A DNA stretch of 14,501 nucleotides from JBBPYR01 sp038199755 (GCA_038199755.1 JBBPYR010000181.1:1-14501); one strand, 5' to 3'. Counted from the first letter of the stretch, positions 5,597 to 12,855 are shown. Notes: generated by a model from the sequence alone, not told the origin. Numbers and translations are program-made.

Positions 5597-8335
5597 GTGA
5601 CAACACAAAATAATTACGATGACCATTACGACGCTGATGCATCCGTCGTCGGGCATCCTTATGCATCTGAAACATCAGATGCACAGGAAACACCGGAAGC
5701 TTCAATCACTTCCGCTCCTGCCGAAGAATCATCCACTGCAAACGCAGACGTGGAAGAGTCAGTTTCTTCCGCTGCGGCTGCGGAGCAACCACAAGATGCA
5801 CTACAAACCAGCACACAACAAGACGTTCCATCTAACGATGAAGCTGAAACTACTGCAACAGAAGAAGTTCCCGTGGTCGCTGCCCCCGCTGCCATAACAG
5901 AAGATCAGCAGGAGCAACCTGAGCACAACACAGCACTCCCTCAATCTCAAACAGAGGAGTCAGCCGTTGCTGAAGCAGTGAGCGTTGAGCCATTGCTCGT
6001 GACAGATACGCAGGCAGCAACACCCGCTGCGTTCTCTACAGAAACAGAGGCCGTAGCACACCCAGCAGAAGGACAGGATAGCGATCAACAGCAAGCAGCA
6101 GACATGACACCTGCGGTTCAAGCTTCTGAGGAGTCTCACCAAGTACAAGAGGGACAAGAAGAGCAACCAGTCGCAGAAATAGCCGCACCTGAAGAGGTAC
6201 GCCCCTTCACCTCCTTCTTTGAAGAGTTTCGGCAAGCGGAAGAGGCACGCCACGAATTGCAAGTAGAGGCACTCTCACTCTTCGCCGCCGCCCAATCCGC
6301 TGACGCCCCGCAGCTCCTCGCAAGCAATGACAATGAGCACGTGCTTGCGGATAGCAGTGCAGTGCAGGAAACGTTTGATGCCACAACACCAACATCAACA
6401 GAAGAGGTTTTCAGCACTGAGGCAGAGGCAGCAATACCCATATTCGGGGCTACAACCGATGAGGCACAGAAAGCTGGGCAAGATACAGCGCAACAGGCGC
6501 AGACGCCCACAACACCTGTGGCCCCAATCGTGCCAAAAGAGCGTCCCGTTTCACCGCTCTTGCGTCCCGCTACCCGCCTTCGCCTGCCACGACATGGCCT
6601 CATACGCCATCGCGATGAGCCAGTACCCGCAGTTGCGCAAGCCGCACCAACGGAGCCAGTAGCCATTGACCAGGCAAAAGGCAGTGAGAGCACATCTGCT
6701 CCTGAACAGCCACGCCCAACGCGCCGCTATCGCTTCGATAACCGCTCGTCAGCCGCCGCAGCCGCCACTCACTCTGCCCAAACGCCAGCACAACCACGGG
6801 CTGAAGAGGGTCGCGCTCTTGCAGGCACGAAGCCAGAGAACGGGCACAACGGCAATAACAACGCCGACATAGCCAAACAGACCAACAATACGAGCGTTAC
6901 GAACGCCACATCTACACCAACGGCAGATAGCCAGACCAACAAACAGCCTGAAACCCAGGACCAAGTAACAACAGAAAATAGCACAAGTGGAGTTACGGCT
7001 TCCTCGCATATCAGCGAACAAGACCGCCGTCGTCGTCATGGACAGGAACGCCCACGAGAGAAAGAGCAGACTATGACCCCTGCTACACCAGTAGCTATAG
7101 CACTAGAAGCAACGAATAATCAAGGAACGACTTCATCCACAGCCGCCGCCTCTGCGAATCCGGCGACCGTTGCCGATATAGCAGCACTGGTCGAGCCTGA
7201 ACAACCCACAACCGAGGTTGCGCCAGAGGATATGCCACCGTTGGAATATTCAGATTTACAAAAAGCGAATCCACGCCGTCGTCGTCGTCACCGCACGACC
7301 ACAACGGCCCCAGTGATCGGGCCACTACCAGCACCACTGCCAGTGCAGGCGCAGATGCCAGTGGCACCAGTAGTGCCAGTAGTGGCAGCAGTGCCACAGC
7401 CATTACCGCAACCACAGCCGCTCGCGCAGCCCACAAAGGTGCTTCCCGCAGCAGTTGCGGAGTCAGGCAATGGCCAAGTATTGTCACCAGTCACAACTGG
7501 CATGGCACCGCGCACAATCGGAAATCCGCAGTATAGCATCGTTTCAGGCTACACAGTGAACCAGATGAACCAGGGTAATGAGTCCTCTGGGCCATTCATG
7601 GGACCAGAACCATCACCAGCACGTGGCAGCACCATCACTCGTGATGGCCGTACCGCTCGTGCCGAATCACAGCGCTCACACGTGTATCCCGCACGACCTA
7701 CCGAGGCCGCGATACCATCAACCTCAGTTCATCAACTGGCCAGTGTGCTTTCGCAGGCCATTCAGACGCAAACTGATCGCATGGTAGCTGAACTGCGCCG
7801 CGCCAACCAGGGGCCGACGAATGTTTCGGTGAGCCTCCCACCCATGCCATCGTCTGAGCGCGTCGGCGTCTTTGTCGATGTGGCAAATCTGCTCTACTCC
7901 GCCCGCACCACGCGCATTGCCGTTGACTTCGGCAAACTACTGGATTTCCTGCGTGGCAATCGTCGCTTGATACGCGCACACGCTTACTGCCCCACCAGTC
8001 CACAGGCCGGTGATGAGCAGATGTTCCTGCAAGCGGTAAAAGGACTCGGCTATCGCATCACAACCAAGAACTACAAGACCTTCTCCAGCGGCGCGAAAAA
8101 AGCTGACCTGGACCTGGACCTGTGTATGGACGTGGTACGCATCGTCGATGGCGGAGCCGTTGACTGCATTGTACTGGTGAGCGGTGATAGCGACTTCATG
8201 CCCATGCTTGACTACTGCTCCGATCATGGTGTACGTGTCGAGGTAGCTGCCTTCGATGAAGCAATGTCGGCGACATTGCGCCAAAGTTGCGACCTGTTCA
8301 TCAACCTCTCGTTACTAGAAGAAATTCGCTCATAA
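5597..8335 (+). CDS. NYN-domain (LabA/DUF88-type) protein with long disordered N-terminus
   Basis: A 912-residue protein. Residues ~1-750 are low complexity: first Ala/Gln/Glu/Thr-rich and strongly acidic (to ~320), then alternating Pro-rich and basic patches such as RPTRRYRF, QDRRRRHGQ and PRRRRRHRT. Residues ~757-912 are a NYN domain, a PIN-like nuclease fold: VGVFVDVANLL with D761, KKADLDLDLCMD (D837, D839, D841, D845) and SGDSDFMPML (D864, D866). The acidic metal-binding residues expected of an active ribonuclease are in place. The layout, a nuclease with a long charged tail, recalls RNA-degradation scaffolds such as RNase E, though with the order reversed; this is an analogy and not homology. 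The start is taken as GTG 5597, with GGAG six bases upstream (5587-5590); an in-frame TTG at 5579 lacks such support. It is apparently monocistronic and ends in a strong hairpin. Confidence 0.88.
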   Translation: MTTQNNYDDHYDADASVVGHPYASETSDAQETPEASITSAPAEESSTANADVEESVSSAAAAEQPQDALQTSTQQDVPSNDEAETTATEEVPVVAAPAAITEDQQEQPEHNTALPQSQTEESAVAEAVSVEPLLVTDTQAATPAAFSTETEAVAHPAEGQDSDQQQAADMTPAVQASEESHQVQEGQEEQPVAEIAAPEEVRPFTSFFEEFRQAEEARHELQVEALSLFAAAQSADAPQLLASNDNEHVLADSSAVQETFDATTPTSTEEVFSTEAEAAIPIFGATTDEAQKAGQDTAQQAQTPTTPVAPIVPKERPVSPLLRPATRLRLPRHGLIRHRDEPVPAVAQAAPTEPVAIDQAKGSESTSAPEQPRPTRRYRFDNRSSAAAAATHSAQTPAQPRAEEGRALAGTKPENGHNGNNNADIAKQTNNTSVTNATSTPTADSQTNKQPETQDQVTTENSTSGVTASSHISEQDRRRRHGQERPREKEQTMTPATPVAIALEATNNQGTTSSTAAASANPATVADIAALVEPEQPTTEVAPEDMPPLEYSDLQKANPRRRRRHRTTTTAPVIGPLPAPLPVQAQMPVAPVVPVVAAVPQPLPQPQPLAQPTKVLPAAVAESGNGQVLSPVTTGMAPRTIGNPQYSIVSGYTVNQMNQGNESSGPFMGPEPSPARGSTITRDGRTARAESQRSHVYPARPTEAAIPSTSVHQLASVLSQAIQTQTDRMVAELRRANQGPTNVSVSLPPMPSSERVGVFVDVANLLYSARTTRIAVDFGKLLDFLRGNRRLIRAHAYCPTSPQAGDEQMFLQAVKGLGYRITTKNYKTFSSGAKKADLDLDLCMDVVRIVDGGAVDCIVLVSGDSDFMPMLDYCSDHGVRVEVAAFDEAMSATLRQSCDLFINLSLLEEIRS

Positions 8336-8348
8336 GCAAGATGTAGCT

Positions 8349-8402
8349 ATAGACGAACGAGACCCCATATACCCCTTGGTACATGGGGTCTCGTTCGTCT
8401 AT
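8349..8402. terminator. Long hairpin after the NYN gene
   Basis: A perfect 20-bp stem (8349-8368 with 8383-8402) continues after one A-C mismatch with TACC/GGTA (8370-8373, 8378-8381) and closes with a CCTT loop. It lies 13 bases after the NYN stop. No T-tract follows. It is a probable transcript end, similar in style to the hairpin at 4254. Confidence 0.7.
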
Positions 8403-8467
8403 GATGGCACTCATTACCTTCTGTGAGAAGTAGTCACATCCATTACGTATGTATGATATACAACACC

Positions 8468-8497
8468 GTTTGTATATGTTTGTATACGTCTGTATTT
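8468..8497. repeat. Three 10-bp direct repeats, GTTTGTATAY
   Basis: GTTTGTATAT, GTTTGTATAC and GTCTGTATTT stand head to tail (8468, 8478, 8488). The period is close to one helical turn, so repeated protein contacts would fall on the same DNA face. An ATATACA heptamer (the inverse of TGTATAT) sits just upstream at 8456. This is a candidate binding array for the lipoprotein gene. Confidence 0.45.
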
Positions 8498-8674
8498 CAT
8501 TGACATTGCAGGAACAACACATCGAGAGGAAACATGGTGCCCAGCCTCGAACGCTTCCCTTGACTTGTGGCGTGTATCAGAAACCCTATCTCATAGCAGC
8601 AACTGCAATGCAACAGGGCAGATTCTCTCTCATGGGAAGCACTCTATCTCTGTTCAAGAAGAAAGGACTTTGTT

Positions 8675-9748
8675 ATGCGCAAGCTCGGTGGTCTCACCCA
8701 AGTCGCATCGTTCCTCGTTTTAGTTGCTATGCTCCTCGCGGCATGCGGCAGCACAACGACGAGCGGCACTGGTGGCTCCTCAACGGGTACTAGCACCCCG
8801 AAATCGACACTTAAAGTGGCACTGGTGACAGACATTGGTGGCTTGAACGATAATGGCTTTAACCAGCTCGCCTACACAGGATATAAGCAGGCCGAGAGTC
8901 AGTATGGTTTCAAAGAGCAAGTTATCCAAACACAGTCGCAGAACGATTATGTCAATAACTTGACCAATGCAGCACAGGTAGCTGACCTCGTGATCGCCGT
9001 CGGCTTTCTCATGCAGACGCCATTGGACCAGGTTGCCAAGCAGTTTCCCGCTAAAAAATTTGGTATCATCGACGGTTGTGCCACCGATGCCAAGGGCAAC
9101 TGTGATCCCTTGACCAATGTTGCCCCCCTCTTCTTTAAGGAGCAAGAGGCCGGTTGTCTGGTGGGTGCTGTTGCTGGACAAATGGAGTTGGATGGCAAAG
9201 CCAAGGTCCCACACTTGCTTGGGGCTGGCACCATCGCTGCCGTGGGTGGCCTATCCATCCCGCCGGTTAACCGCTATATCGCTGGTTACAAATTCTGTGC
9301 GCAGAAGGTAGACCCGACCGTTAAGGTCATCGTCAACTACTCACAAGACTTTGCCTCAACCGCGAAATGTAAAGACGTAGCCCTGAGCCAGATCAACCAG
9401 AAAGCCGACATCATCTTCCAGGTTGCCGGTGGTTGTGGTATTGGCGCGCTTGATGCCGCCAACCAAAAGGGTGTCTACAGCATTGGTGTTGACTCCGACC
9501 AGGGGAAAATTAATACGAGCGTCATCACCAGCGCACTCAAGAAGGTAGACGTTGCGGTATACGACACCATCAAGAGCGTCGAGGACAACAGCTTCTCTAA
9601 CAACCCACCACGCTTCGACCTTACACATGGCGGCGTAAGTTATGCCGCGACGAGCGCGGATGTTCCCGCCGATGCCAAAGCCAAAGCTGACGACTTCGCC
9701 AGCCAGATCAAGGCAGGTACATTGACGGTACCGGAGAATATTCCGTAA
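8675..9748 (+). CDS. BMP-family substrate-binding lipoprotein
   Basis: A 357-residue lipoprotein of the basic-membrane-protein (BmpA/PnrA) family, whose characterised members bind purine nucleosides for an ABC importer. The signal peptide ends in a clear lipobox LAAC with C24 as the lipidated residue. A Gly/Ser/Thr linker (25-44) follows, and the mature domain starts at about residue 45 with LKVALVTDIGGLNDNGFNQ (D53, D59, N63 of the family ligand motif). Later landmarks are IAVGFLMQTPLDQVAKQF, EQEAGCLVGAVAG and the VDSDQ motif. ATG 8675 has AAAGGA seven bases upstream. No permease or ATPase gene is near, and a terminator follows, so its transporter must be encoded elsewhere, or the protein acts as a sensor or scavenger (inference). 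The exact ligand is not determined by sequence alone. Confidence 0.92.
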   Translation: MRKLGGLTQVASFLVLVAMLLAACGSTTTSGTGGSSTGTSTPKSTLKVALVTDIGGLNDNGFNQLAYTGYKQAESQYGFKEQVIQTQSQNDYVNNLTNAAQVADLVIAVGFLMQTPLDQVAKQFPAKKFGIIDGCATDAKGNCDPLTNVAPLFFKEQEAGCLVGAVAGQMELDGKAKVPHLLGAGTIAAVGGLSIPPVNRYIAGYKFCAQKVDPTVKVIVNYSQDFASTAKCKDVALSQINQKADIIFQVAGGCGIGALDAANQKGVYSIGVDSDQGKINTSVITSALKKVDVAVYDTIKSVEDNSFSNNPPRFDLTHGGVSYAATSADVPADAKAKADDFASQIKAGTLTVPENIP

Positions 9749-9769
9749 ATTTCACCTATGCAAAAGTGT

Positions 9770-9812
9770 CGTGTGCTTGCAACATTTCATATGCAAAGGT
9801 TGCAAGCACACG
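9770..9812 (+). terminator. First stem-loop after the BMP gene
   Basis: CGTGTGCTTGCAAC (9770-9783) pairs perfectly over 14 bp with 9799-9812, around a 15-base loop, starting 22 bases after the stop. It has no T-tract and precedes the canonical terminator. It may protect the 3' end of the mRNA. Confidence 0.5.
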
Positions 9813-9825
9813 TCAACTACCCATA

Positions 9826-9860
9826 AAAAAAACCTGGAACATCATCGTTCCAGGCTTTTT
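9826..9860 (+). terminator. Rho-independent terminator of the BMP gene
   Basis: An A-run is followed by CCTGGAAC (9833-9840), loop ATCATC, GTTCCAGG (9847-9854), then C and five T (9856-9860). This is the only textbook intrinsic terminator in the window. The A/T-rich flanks make it potentially bidirectional. Confidence 0.85.
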
Positions 9861-10133
9861 CATAAAATCCCCTGCATTAATGTACACCGCGACGTTGTCT
9901 TTAGAATGTTTTTCCATTGCGCGTCCTTGCTACTTCCCTATTCTATCTATTCGGCAACAAGGCTATTTTCTTTATACCTTTTAGCTATCTCTTTTGCTTT
10001 TGCTTACTTTTTGCTTACACGCCACGCACGAAACACTCTCTATCTGACAACGCCGCACCCACCCATGCACCACCAGCACGCAGTACTGGCATACCCTACT
10101 TCATCCGCAGGACTCCCTCACCGCTTACACCCA

Positions 10134-10187
10134 GTCTTCCCTGACTACCTCGGCTCCCCTGTCTTCCCTGACAACCTTGGCCCAACC
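10134..10187. repeat. Imperfect 27-bp tandem repeat, two copies
   Basis: Both copies (10134-10160 and 10161-10187) open with GTCTTCCCTGAC and continue with an ACCTYGGC-like core one base later. Later positions diverge. It lies within the G-depleted region. Confidence 0.6.
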
Positions 10188-10410
10188 CACACTTCCACCT
10201 TACCAACCACCACACTAAGCAGGAGCCCTTGTTGTGCTACCACACTTCATCCCTTCCACATCGCCAGCGCACCCTCGAAAAAATAACCGCTACGGTGCCG
10301 CCTGCACTCCCCACAACCACCACGTAGCCCACACGACGACATGCATTCCTCACTACCACCTGACCACCACACATTACCGACAAAATATATACATCCGCCA
10401 CGTAACTGCG

Positions 10411-10570
10411 CCATCCACGTTATCTATCTTAAATACACACCACGCTTGCCACATAACCCCAACCGGCACCACCTCTACCACTTAACCACACCATCCGGTT
10501 ATTATCTATCTAAATATGAACTGCACTTCCCACATGACCCAACCAGCAGCCCTACCATTACCATCACTCC
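10411..10570. repeat. Diverged ~80-bp tandem repeat, two copies
   Basis: Unit A (10411-10490) and unit B (10491-10570) both start CCATCC, then share TATCTATC and TAAATA, then CTT.CCACAT.ACCC and AACC blocks in the same order with small gaps. By eye they match at roughly 70% over the first ~70 bases. Some similarity is expected from biased composition, but the AT-rich blocks are not. Confidence 0.5.
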
Positions 10571-10760
10571 CACCTTCTGCCACTCTTACCTCCCCACACT
10601 TCCAACATCCTCTGTTCCCTCACGATTACCCTTCCATCTTCCACCACACGTCCAGTTCATCTTGTTTTCCTGTGTGAGTGCCACCGTTGGTCCCGTTCCT
10701 CTACTTAACCCTATCCCTTACCAGAATGAGCAATCACGTTCTTTCCCTGCCACCTAACCA

Positions 10761-10895
10761 CACCACTTGTTTGCTATCTCACTCCACTTCATCCCTACCA
10801 TCCACTGTCGAAATCGTTGCAGTCTCAACCACACGTACCACTTCCACCACCCTGCATGGACTTCACTACCACATAATCCACCACCACTTGTTTGC
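10761..10895. repeat. Dispersed short direct repeats in the G-poor region
   Basis: CACCACTTGTTTGC occurs at 10761-10774 and again at 10882-10895, each followed by YAT. A related phrase, CT.CCAC.TAACCACACCA, occurs at 10475-10493 and 10747-10765 with 17 of 19 bases equal. They suggest old local duplication. Confidence 0.45.
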
Positions 10896-11021
10896 CATGC
10901 GTACTGTCAACTTCCCTTCGACATAAGTAATATACCATGGAGTCATGAAACACCCATGAATCAATTGCCTCTAATCCTTAAAGAATATTCATATTCATCA
11001 CTACACCCGATAAAACATAGA

Positions 11022-11687
11022 TTACAGTAAATTCATCTTTCGCCAATCTTCTGCAAATTTGTTGACCGCCTCCTCACTCAGGTCGTCTCGCACCATCTCG
11101 AACAACACCTGCGGAGTCATCGTCAGATCATGTGCGCCTGCCAACAGGGCAGTGCTTGCCTCCTTCGGCGTTTTGATGCTGGCCGCGAGAATACGTGAGG
11201 GGAGTTGCTGGTTATGCAAGAGCTCCATTATCTGCGAGATGCGTTCACTGGCATTGATACCGGACCGCTCAAGCCGATTATAATAGGGGATAATAAAATC
11301 TGCGTTGACCATTGCAGCCGTATACGCCTGCGCAACTGAAGTGACTGCTGTAAAAGAGATGCGATGCCCCTGCAGCTTCAAGCGCATCGCCACACGCATG
11401 CCATGATGGGTCATAGGAATTTTGGGGATGACGCGCTGTGGGTCCAGCTCAATGTATGCCAGAGCTTGCGCGAACATCTCGTCTTCCGTCGTCGCCCCCG
11501 GTTGCATGAAGATGGTTCCACCCAGCGTATCCAGCATTTCTTTGAGTAGACTCATGGGGTCAAGGCGTTGACCGCGATCCCTCGCTGCGAGTAGAATAGT
11601 GGGGTTCGTGGTGACGCCAGCCACAGGGACCGCACGCGCCACGTCACGAATATCGGGAAGATACGCACAATCAATGTAAAGGGCCAT
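11022..11687 (-). CDS. Fructose-6-phosphate aldolase-type transaldolase
   Basis: A 221-residue member of the small transaldolase/FSA (TalC-like) group, a TIM barrel forming a Schiff base with its sugar substrate. Visible family positions are D6 (ALYIDC), AGVTTNPTI (23-31), Q62, the Schiff-base lysine K89 in PKIPMT, Y135 in IPYYNRL, AASIKTP near 185, and a C-terminal VNKFAEDW. Length matches FSA-type enzymes (~215-220), shorter than classical transaldolase. The substrate may be fructose-6-phosphate or another ketose; sequence alone does not separate FSA from short transaldolases. The ATG at 11687 is chosen because GGAG lies 8 bases upstream and family members begin at this point; an in-frame TTG at 11705 would overlap the RBS. 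Its start is five bases from that of the divergent methyltransferase. No clear terminator follows. Confidence 0.88.
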   Translation of the reverse strand: MALYIDCAYLPDIRDVARAVPVAGVTTNPTILLAARDRGQRLDPMSLLKEMLDTLGGTIFMQPGATTEDEMFAQALAYIELDPQRVIPKIPMTHHGMRVAMRLKLQGHRISFTAVTSVAQAYTAAMVNADFIIPYYNRLERSGINASERISQIMELLHNQQLPSRILAASIKTPKEASTALLAGAHDLTMTPQVLFEMVRDDLSEEAVNKFAEDWRKMNLL

Positions 11688-11692
11688 TCTGT
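11688..11692. promoter_or_regulatory. 5-bp divergent gene junction
   Basis: Only TCTGT separates the aldolase ATG (11687, leftward) from the methyltransferase ATG (11693, rightward). The aldolase RBS (GGAG, + strand 11696-11699) lies inside the methyltransferase codons 2-3, and the methyltransferase RBS-like AAAGGG (11678-11683) lies inside the aldolase gene. Promoters for each gene must therefore overlap the other coding sequence. Confidence 0.65.
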
Positions 11693-12739
11693 ATGCTCCT
11701 CTCAAAACTCTTATCTGCTACCGTTACCATTGCCGCCACTGATCGCGTGCTCGTCCTCAATTCAGCGGCTGATGCTGTCGTCGCCCAGGCCATTCAACAA
11801 GCCAGCCAGGGGAGCATCATCCTTGCCGAGGACAACATCGCCGCCGTCGCGCCCTATCTGCATAGCAAGTTAGCAAGCGCGCAGCAACAACCAGAGCTGC
11901 AAGGAAACCATGTACAACACGTCGCTTTTCACGACTACATCTTACACTATCCAGCGGCCACAACGGATGTAGCACTCATGAATCTCCTCTACCAGCCCGG
12001 TAGTGCCTGGATACAACATGGGCTTCACCTCGCCGCCTATGCCCTCCGTCCACACGGTCGCCTCTATGTCACAGGTGCGAAGGATCGTGGTATTCTCAGC
12101 ACTGCCAAAAGAATGCAAGCCCTCTTCGGCAACGTGGAAACGCTCACCATCAGCAAAGGCCACCGCGTCATCTGCTCACAAAAATTGGCTGACTTCACCC
12201 CCCTTGCCACCGCATTGCCTGCTTCACCTGACAGCACCATTTTCGCCGAGGGCAAGCTCGATGAAGGGACACGCCTACTTATAGCAGCATTGGAAGTGCA
12301 GGACAGCGATGACGCCCTCGATATCGGCAGTGGCGCGGGCTACATCGGCCTGCATATCGCACGCCTCGCCACAGAGGGTCATGTCACCATGGTTGATGCC
12401 AGCTTGGTCGCGGCCGCTGCCGCCCAACGCGCCATTGAGCAGAGCGGCTTGCAAAACATTCGTGTCCTGCCCAGCGATGGCACACAGGCGGTATCCGATC
12501 AGCGTTTCGACCTCATCGCCACCAATCCACCCTTCCATCATGCGGGCATACAAACAACGGCAACCGCGCAACGCTTCATTCGCGAGGCCGCCACACTCCT
12601 GCGTCCCAGTGGAAGATTCTATCTCGTAGCCAACCGCTTCCTCAAGTATGAGCCAACCATACAGGAATGTTTTCGCGATATCGTCGAAGTTGGCGGAAAC
12701 AAAGGCTATAAAGTGCTGCGCGCAACGAAGCCCTATTAA
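11693..12739 (+). CDS. RsmC-like 16S rRNA guanine-N2 methyltransferase
   Basis: A 348-residue class I S-adenosylmethionine-dependent methyltransferase. It has the two-domain plan of RsmC/RlmG: an N-terminal degenerate methyltransferase domain (about 1-185) and a catalytic C-terminal MTS domain. Motif I is DALDIGSGAGYIG (D210, G212, G214, G216), and the catalytic NPPF motif (N278-P279-P280-F281) is followed by HHAG, typical of base-N2 guanine methylation. GKLDEGTRLLIA just before motif I matches the RsmC linker region. RsmC acts on G1207 of 16S rRNA and RlmG on 23S rRNA; which target applies here is not certain. ATG 11693 has AAAGGG nine bases upstream, and the N-domain fills the sequence from the start, so no later start is favoured. 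It ends nine bases before a hairpin and converges on the cyclopropane synthase gene. Confidence 0.87.
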   Translation: MLLSKLLSATVTIAATDRVLVLNSAADAVVAQAIQQASQGSIILAEDNIAAVAPYLHSKLASAQQQPELQGNHVQHVAFHDYILHYPAATTDVALMNLLYQPGSAWIQHGLHLAAYALRPHGRLYVTGAKDRGILSTAKRMQALFGNVETLTISKGHRVICSQKLADFTPLATALPASPDSTIFAEGKLDEGTRLLIAALEVQDSDDALDIGSGAGYIGLHIARLATEGHVTMVDASLVAAAAAQRAIEQSGLQNIRVLPSDGTQAVSDQRFDLIATNPPFHHAGIQTTATAQRFIREAATLLRPSGRFYLVANRFLKYEPTIQECFRDIVEVGGNKGYKVLRATKPY

Positions 12740-12747
12740 GCCAAAAG

Positions 12748-12767
12748 GGCATCCGCGAGCGGATGCC
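12748..12767 (+). terminator. Hairpin after the methyltransferase gene (copy 1)
   Basis: GGCATCCG-CGAG-CGGATGCC is an 8-bp GC-rich stem with a tetraloop, nine bases past the TAA stop. It is followed by TCAGCTTT, only a weak T-run. The same sequence appears in inverse orientation after the opposing gene (12868-12889). Confidence 0.55.
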
Positions 12768-12781
12768 TCAGCTTTACAGTA

Positions 12782-12830
12782 GGGGCGGGGGCGGTGTGGA
12801 TGTGGGGCTGGGACCCTTGGGTCGCCCGTG
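12782..12830 (+). other. G-rich tract between convergent genes
   Basis: GGGG (12782), GGGGG (12787), GGGG (12804) and GGG (12810) form four G-runs with loops of 1, 12 and 2 bases, a possible G-quadruplex. The 3' half (12804-12826) can also fold as a hairpin through GACC/GGTC and GGGC/GCCC. The stretch TAGGGGCGGGG...GGTCGCCC has the look of a dispersed intergenic repeat, but I cannot confirm copies elsewhere. Confidence 0.4.
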
Positions 12831-12855
12831 CAGGGGATACTCAACCATTCTTAAG

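Larger units (their letters stand above)
8336..8674. other. Intergenic region before the BMP lipoprotein gene
   Basis: Apart from the hairpin at 8349-8402 and the 10-bp repeats at 8468-8497, this stretch has no gene. TTGACA (8499-8504) and TTGACT (8560-8565) are -35-like, but neither has a good -10 at the right distance. The leader to the lipoprotein gene could exceed 100 bases. Confidence 0.5.
9861..11021. other. Gene-free region, strongly G-depleted on the + strand
   Basis: About 1.16 kb lacks a credible gene. From roughly 9960 to 10925 the + strand is dominated by C, A and T in CCACC/CACA/TTCC-type sequence. Hand counts give 7 G to 26 C in 10321-10380 and 2 G to 31 C in 10561-10620. TAG and TGA stops are rare for that reason alone, so the several 70-170-codon + strand readings are compositional artefacts: they lack ribosome binding sites and family motifs, and one starts inside the BMP terminator. 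The opposite strand is full of stops. Diverged direct repeats lie inside it. The last ~95 bases before the aldolase stop are ordinary AT-rich sequence with no clear terminator. Confidence 0.65.

Noticed and set aside
6136..6693. A 185-codon leftward reading inside the NYN gene
   Set aside because: It is a shadow of the repetitive N-terminal coding sequence; its Ser/Ala/Cys-rich translation resembles no family and there is no RBS.
10070..10080. CCACCAGC, the complement of an E. coli Chi site
   Set aside because: Chi specificity is species-dependent, and a single match in a CCACC-rich region is expected by chance.
9771..10926. Several open + strand readings of 70-170 codons in the gene-free region
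   Set aside because: They stay open because G-containing stop codons are rare in this composition. They lack RBS support and family motifs, are dominated by His/Thr/Pro/Ser, overlap one another in different frames, and one begins inside the BMP gene terminator.
12275..12844. A 189-codon leftward reading opposite the methyltransferase gene
   Set aside because: It lies antisense to the conserved methyltransferase catalytic domain and crosses the hairpin region; no domain is recognisable.
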